Below, piece after piece: positions 36,825 through 37,862 of a stretch of 37,862 nucleotides of DNA. The notes beneath the pieces were generated by a model that was not told the DNA's origin, searched no databases, and saw only the letters and a list, made by a program, of their open reading frames with translations. Origin of the DNA: an uncultured Caryophanales bacterium. Its GTDB lineage: Bacteria; Bacillota_I; Bacilli_A; RF39; UBA660. Position numbers and translations under genes: made by a program. Where the stretch lies: positions 1 through 37,862 of the forward strand of contig CALYOH010000004.1 of the NCBI GenBank assembly GCA_945228905.1, written 5' to 3'. Each line of letters opens with the position of its first letter. The first letter of the stretch is position 1.

Positions 36825-37199
36825 ATGGCATTAGTAAGATTAGTTAAAGATATAATTAAAAGAAATAAATATTTAAAGAATAATGATTATTCTTTTGTAG
36901 AGAATAAAGATACTATTAATATGTTAGTTACATATGGTAAATTAGTACCTTTATATCTTATGCCATTAAGGTTTAATGGAGAAGATACTGAAAAGAATAA
37001 AGTATATGTACCTAAAACTATTATTGAATTAAAAGATAAAGCAGATAATATGATAGAAGATTTAATTAAGAAAGGTAAACTTACTGTTTATTCCTGTAAT
37101 TTAGATTATAAAGGTAAGAGTTTAGTTCCATCTAGTATTACTGTTATTGGGAAAAAAGATAAAGAAGAAGTTTTTTCTGAGAAGATTAATATTTGGTAA
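36825..37199 (+). CDS. Uncharacterized small protein
   Basis: 124-aa ORF, SD AGGAGTG, TATAAT upstream. Confidence 0.6.
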   Translation: MALVRLVKDIIKRNKYLKNNDYSFVENKDTINMLVTYGKLVPLYLMPLRFNGEDTEKNKVYVPKTIIELKDKADNMIEDLIKKGKLTVYSCNLDYKGKSLVPSSITVIGKKDKEEVFSEKINIW

Positions 37200-37265
37200 A
37201 AAAAAGTAGATACAGAAGTTAGGTGCAAATAGTAGACATTAATTAAAAAAAGGTCAGGTTTTTTT

Positions 37266-37300
37266 TGAAAAATATAGATTTATTGTCTATATTTTTTTGA
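37266..37300 (+). terminator. Intrinsic terminator
   Basis: AAATATAGA / TCTATATTT plus T run. Confidence 0.75.
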
Positions 37301-37345
37301 TTATGTTATACTAATTTATAGTGGAAAATAAATGGAGGTGATATT

Positions 37346-37818
37346 ATGAAAAAGGGATTTGATAATAAAAAATATGTAAAAATACAAAGTACTAAAATAA
37401 GAGAAAGGTTTAAATTATTTGATAAATTATATCTAGAAATAGGTGGTAAATTATTTGATGATTCTCATGCATCACGTGTATTACCTGGATTTTTAAGTGA
37501 CTCTAAAATTAATATGTTTAAGGAACTTAAAGATGACTTAGAAATTATATTTTGTATTAATGCTGGTGATATTGAAAAGAATAGGACTAGAGGAGAATAT
37601 GGAATTACTTATGATAATGAAGTATTAAAACTTATTAATATGTCTACTAAGATGGGATTTAGTGTTAATAGTGTTGTTATTACTTTATATAATAATCAAG
37701 TAAGTGTAGATAAGTTTATTAAGAAATTAAATAGAAATGGTATTAAAACATATATTCATAGATTTACTAAGGGATATCCAACTGATGTTGATACTATTGT
37801 TAGTGAAGAAGGATATGG
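37346..37818 (+). CDS. DUF1846-family protein, 3'-truncated at contig edge
   Basis: MKKGFDNKKYVKIQSTKIRERFKLFDKLYLEIGGKLFDDSHASRVLPGF...NAGDIEKNRTRGEYGITYDNEVLKL...GYPTDVDTIVSEEGYG; not in the ORF track because it runs into the adapter. Confidence 0.88.
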
Positions 37819-37862
37819 CTGTCTCTTATACACATCTGACGCTGCCGACGATCTTACGCGTG
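37819..37862 (-). other. Illumina Nextera adapter, reverse complement of 1-44 (artefact)
   Basis: CTGTCTCTTATACACATCTGACGCTGCCGACGATCTTACGCGTG is the exact reverse complement of the first 44 nt. Confidence 0.98.

Noticed and set aside
1-37862. 44-bp perfect terminal inverted repeats suggesting a linear element
   Set aside because: Both are Nextera adapter plus index; no biological terminus.

Overview
This is a chromosomal fragment from a very AT-rich, low-GC Gram-positive-type bacterium, probably an uncultured gut Bacillota/Mycoplasmatota (RF39-like) lineage; the taxonomy is inference. Both ends (1-44 and 37819-37862) are Illumina Nextera adapter plus i5 index, so genuine sequence is about 45-37818. 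Most of the window is housekeeping: sufB/sufD-like, dCMP deaminase, glyS behind a T-box, infC-rpmI-rplT, rpsB, tsf, frr, folD, pheST behind a T-box, rimM-trmD, rplS, lepB and a D,D-carboxypeptidase. No CRISPR array, transposon, tRNA or rRNA was seen. The most notable points are: (1) L20 and S2 both carry a Lys/Glu-rich linker and a matching SAP/Rho_N/HeH-like C-terminal module; (2) a three-gene module pairs an alpha/beta-hydrolase-like protein with a WXG/LXG-like helical protein and a small coiled-coil protein, flanked by two apparent paralogs; (3) a membrane-anchored serpin sits in an ABC transporter/acyltransferase operon; (4) the glyS T-box has a very short 5' domain; (5) pyrH is absent between tsf and frr, where a tail-anchored Lys/Glu-rich protein is found instead; (6) infC probably starts at AUC; (7) one gene has an in-frame TGA and its neighbour is a BIG2-like, sortase-like surface-protein remnant; (8) terminator hairpins are repeatedly fused to the next gene's -10 promoter, giving nearly leaderless genes.
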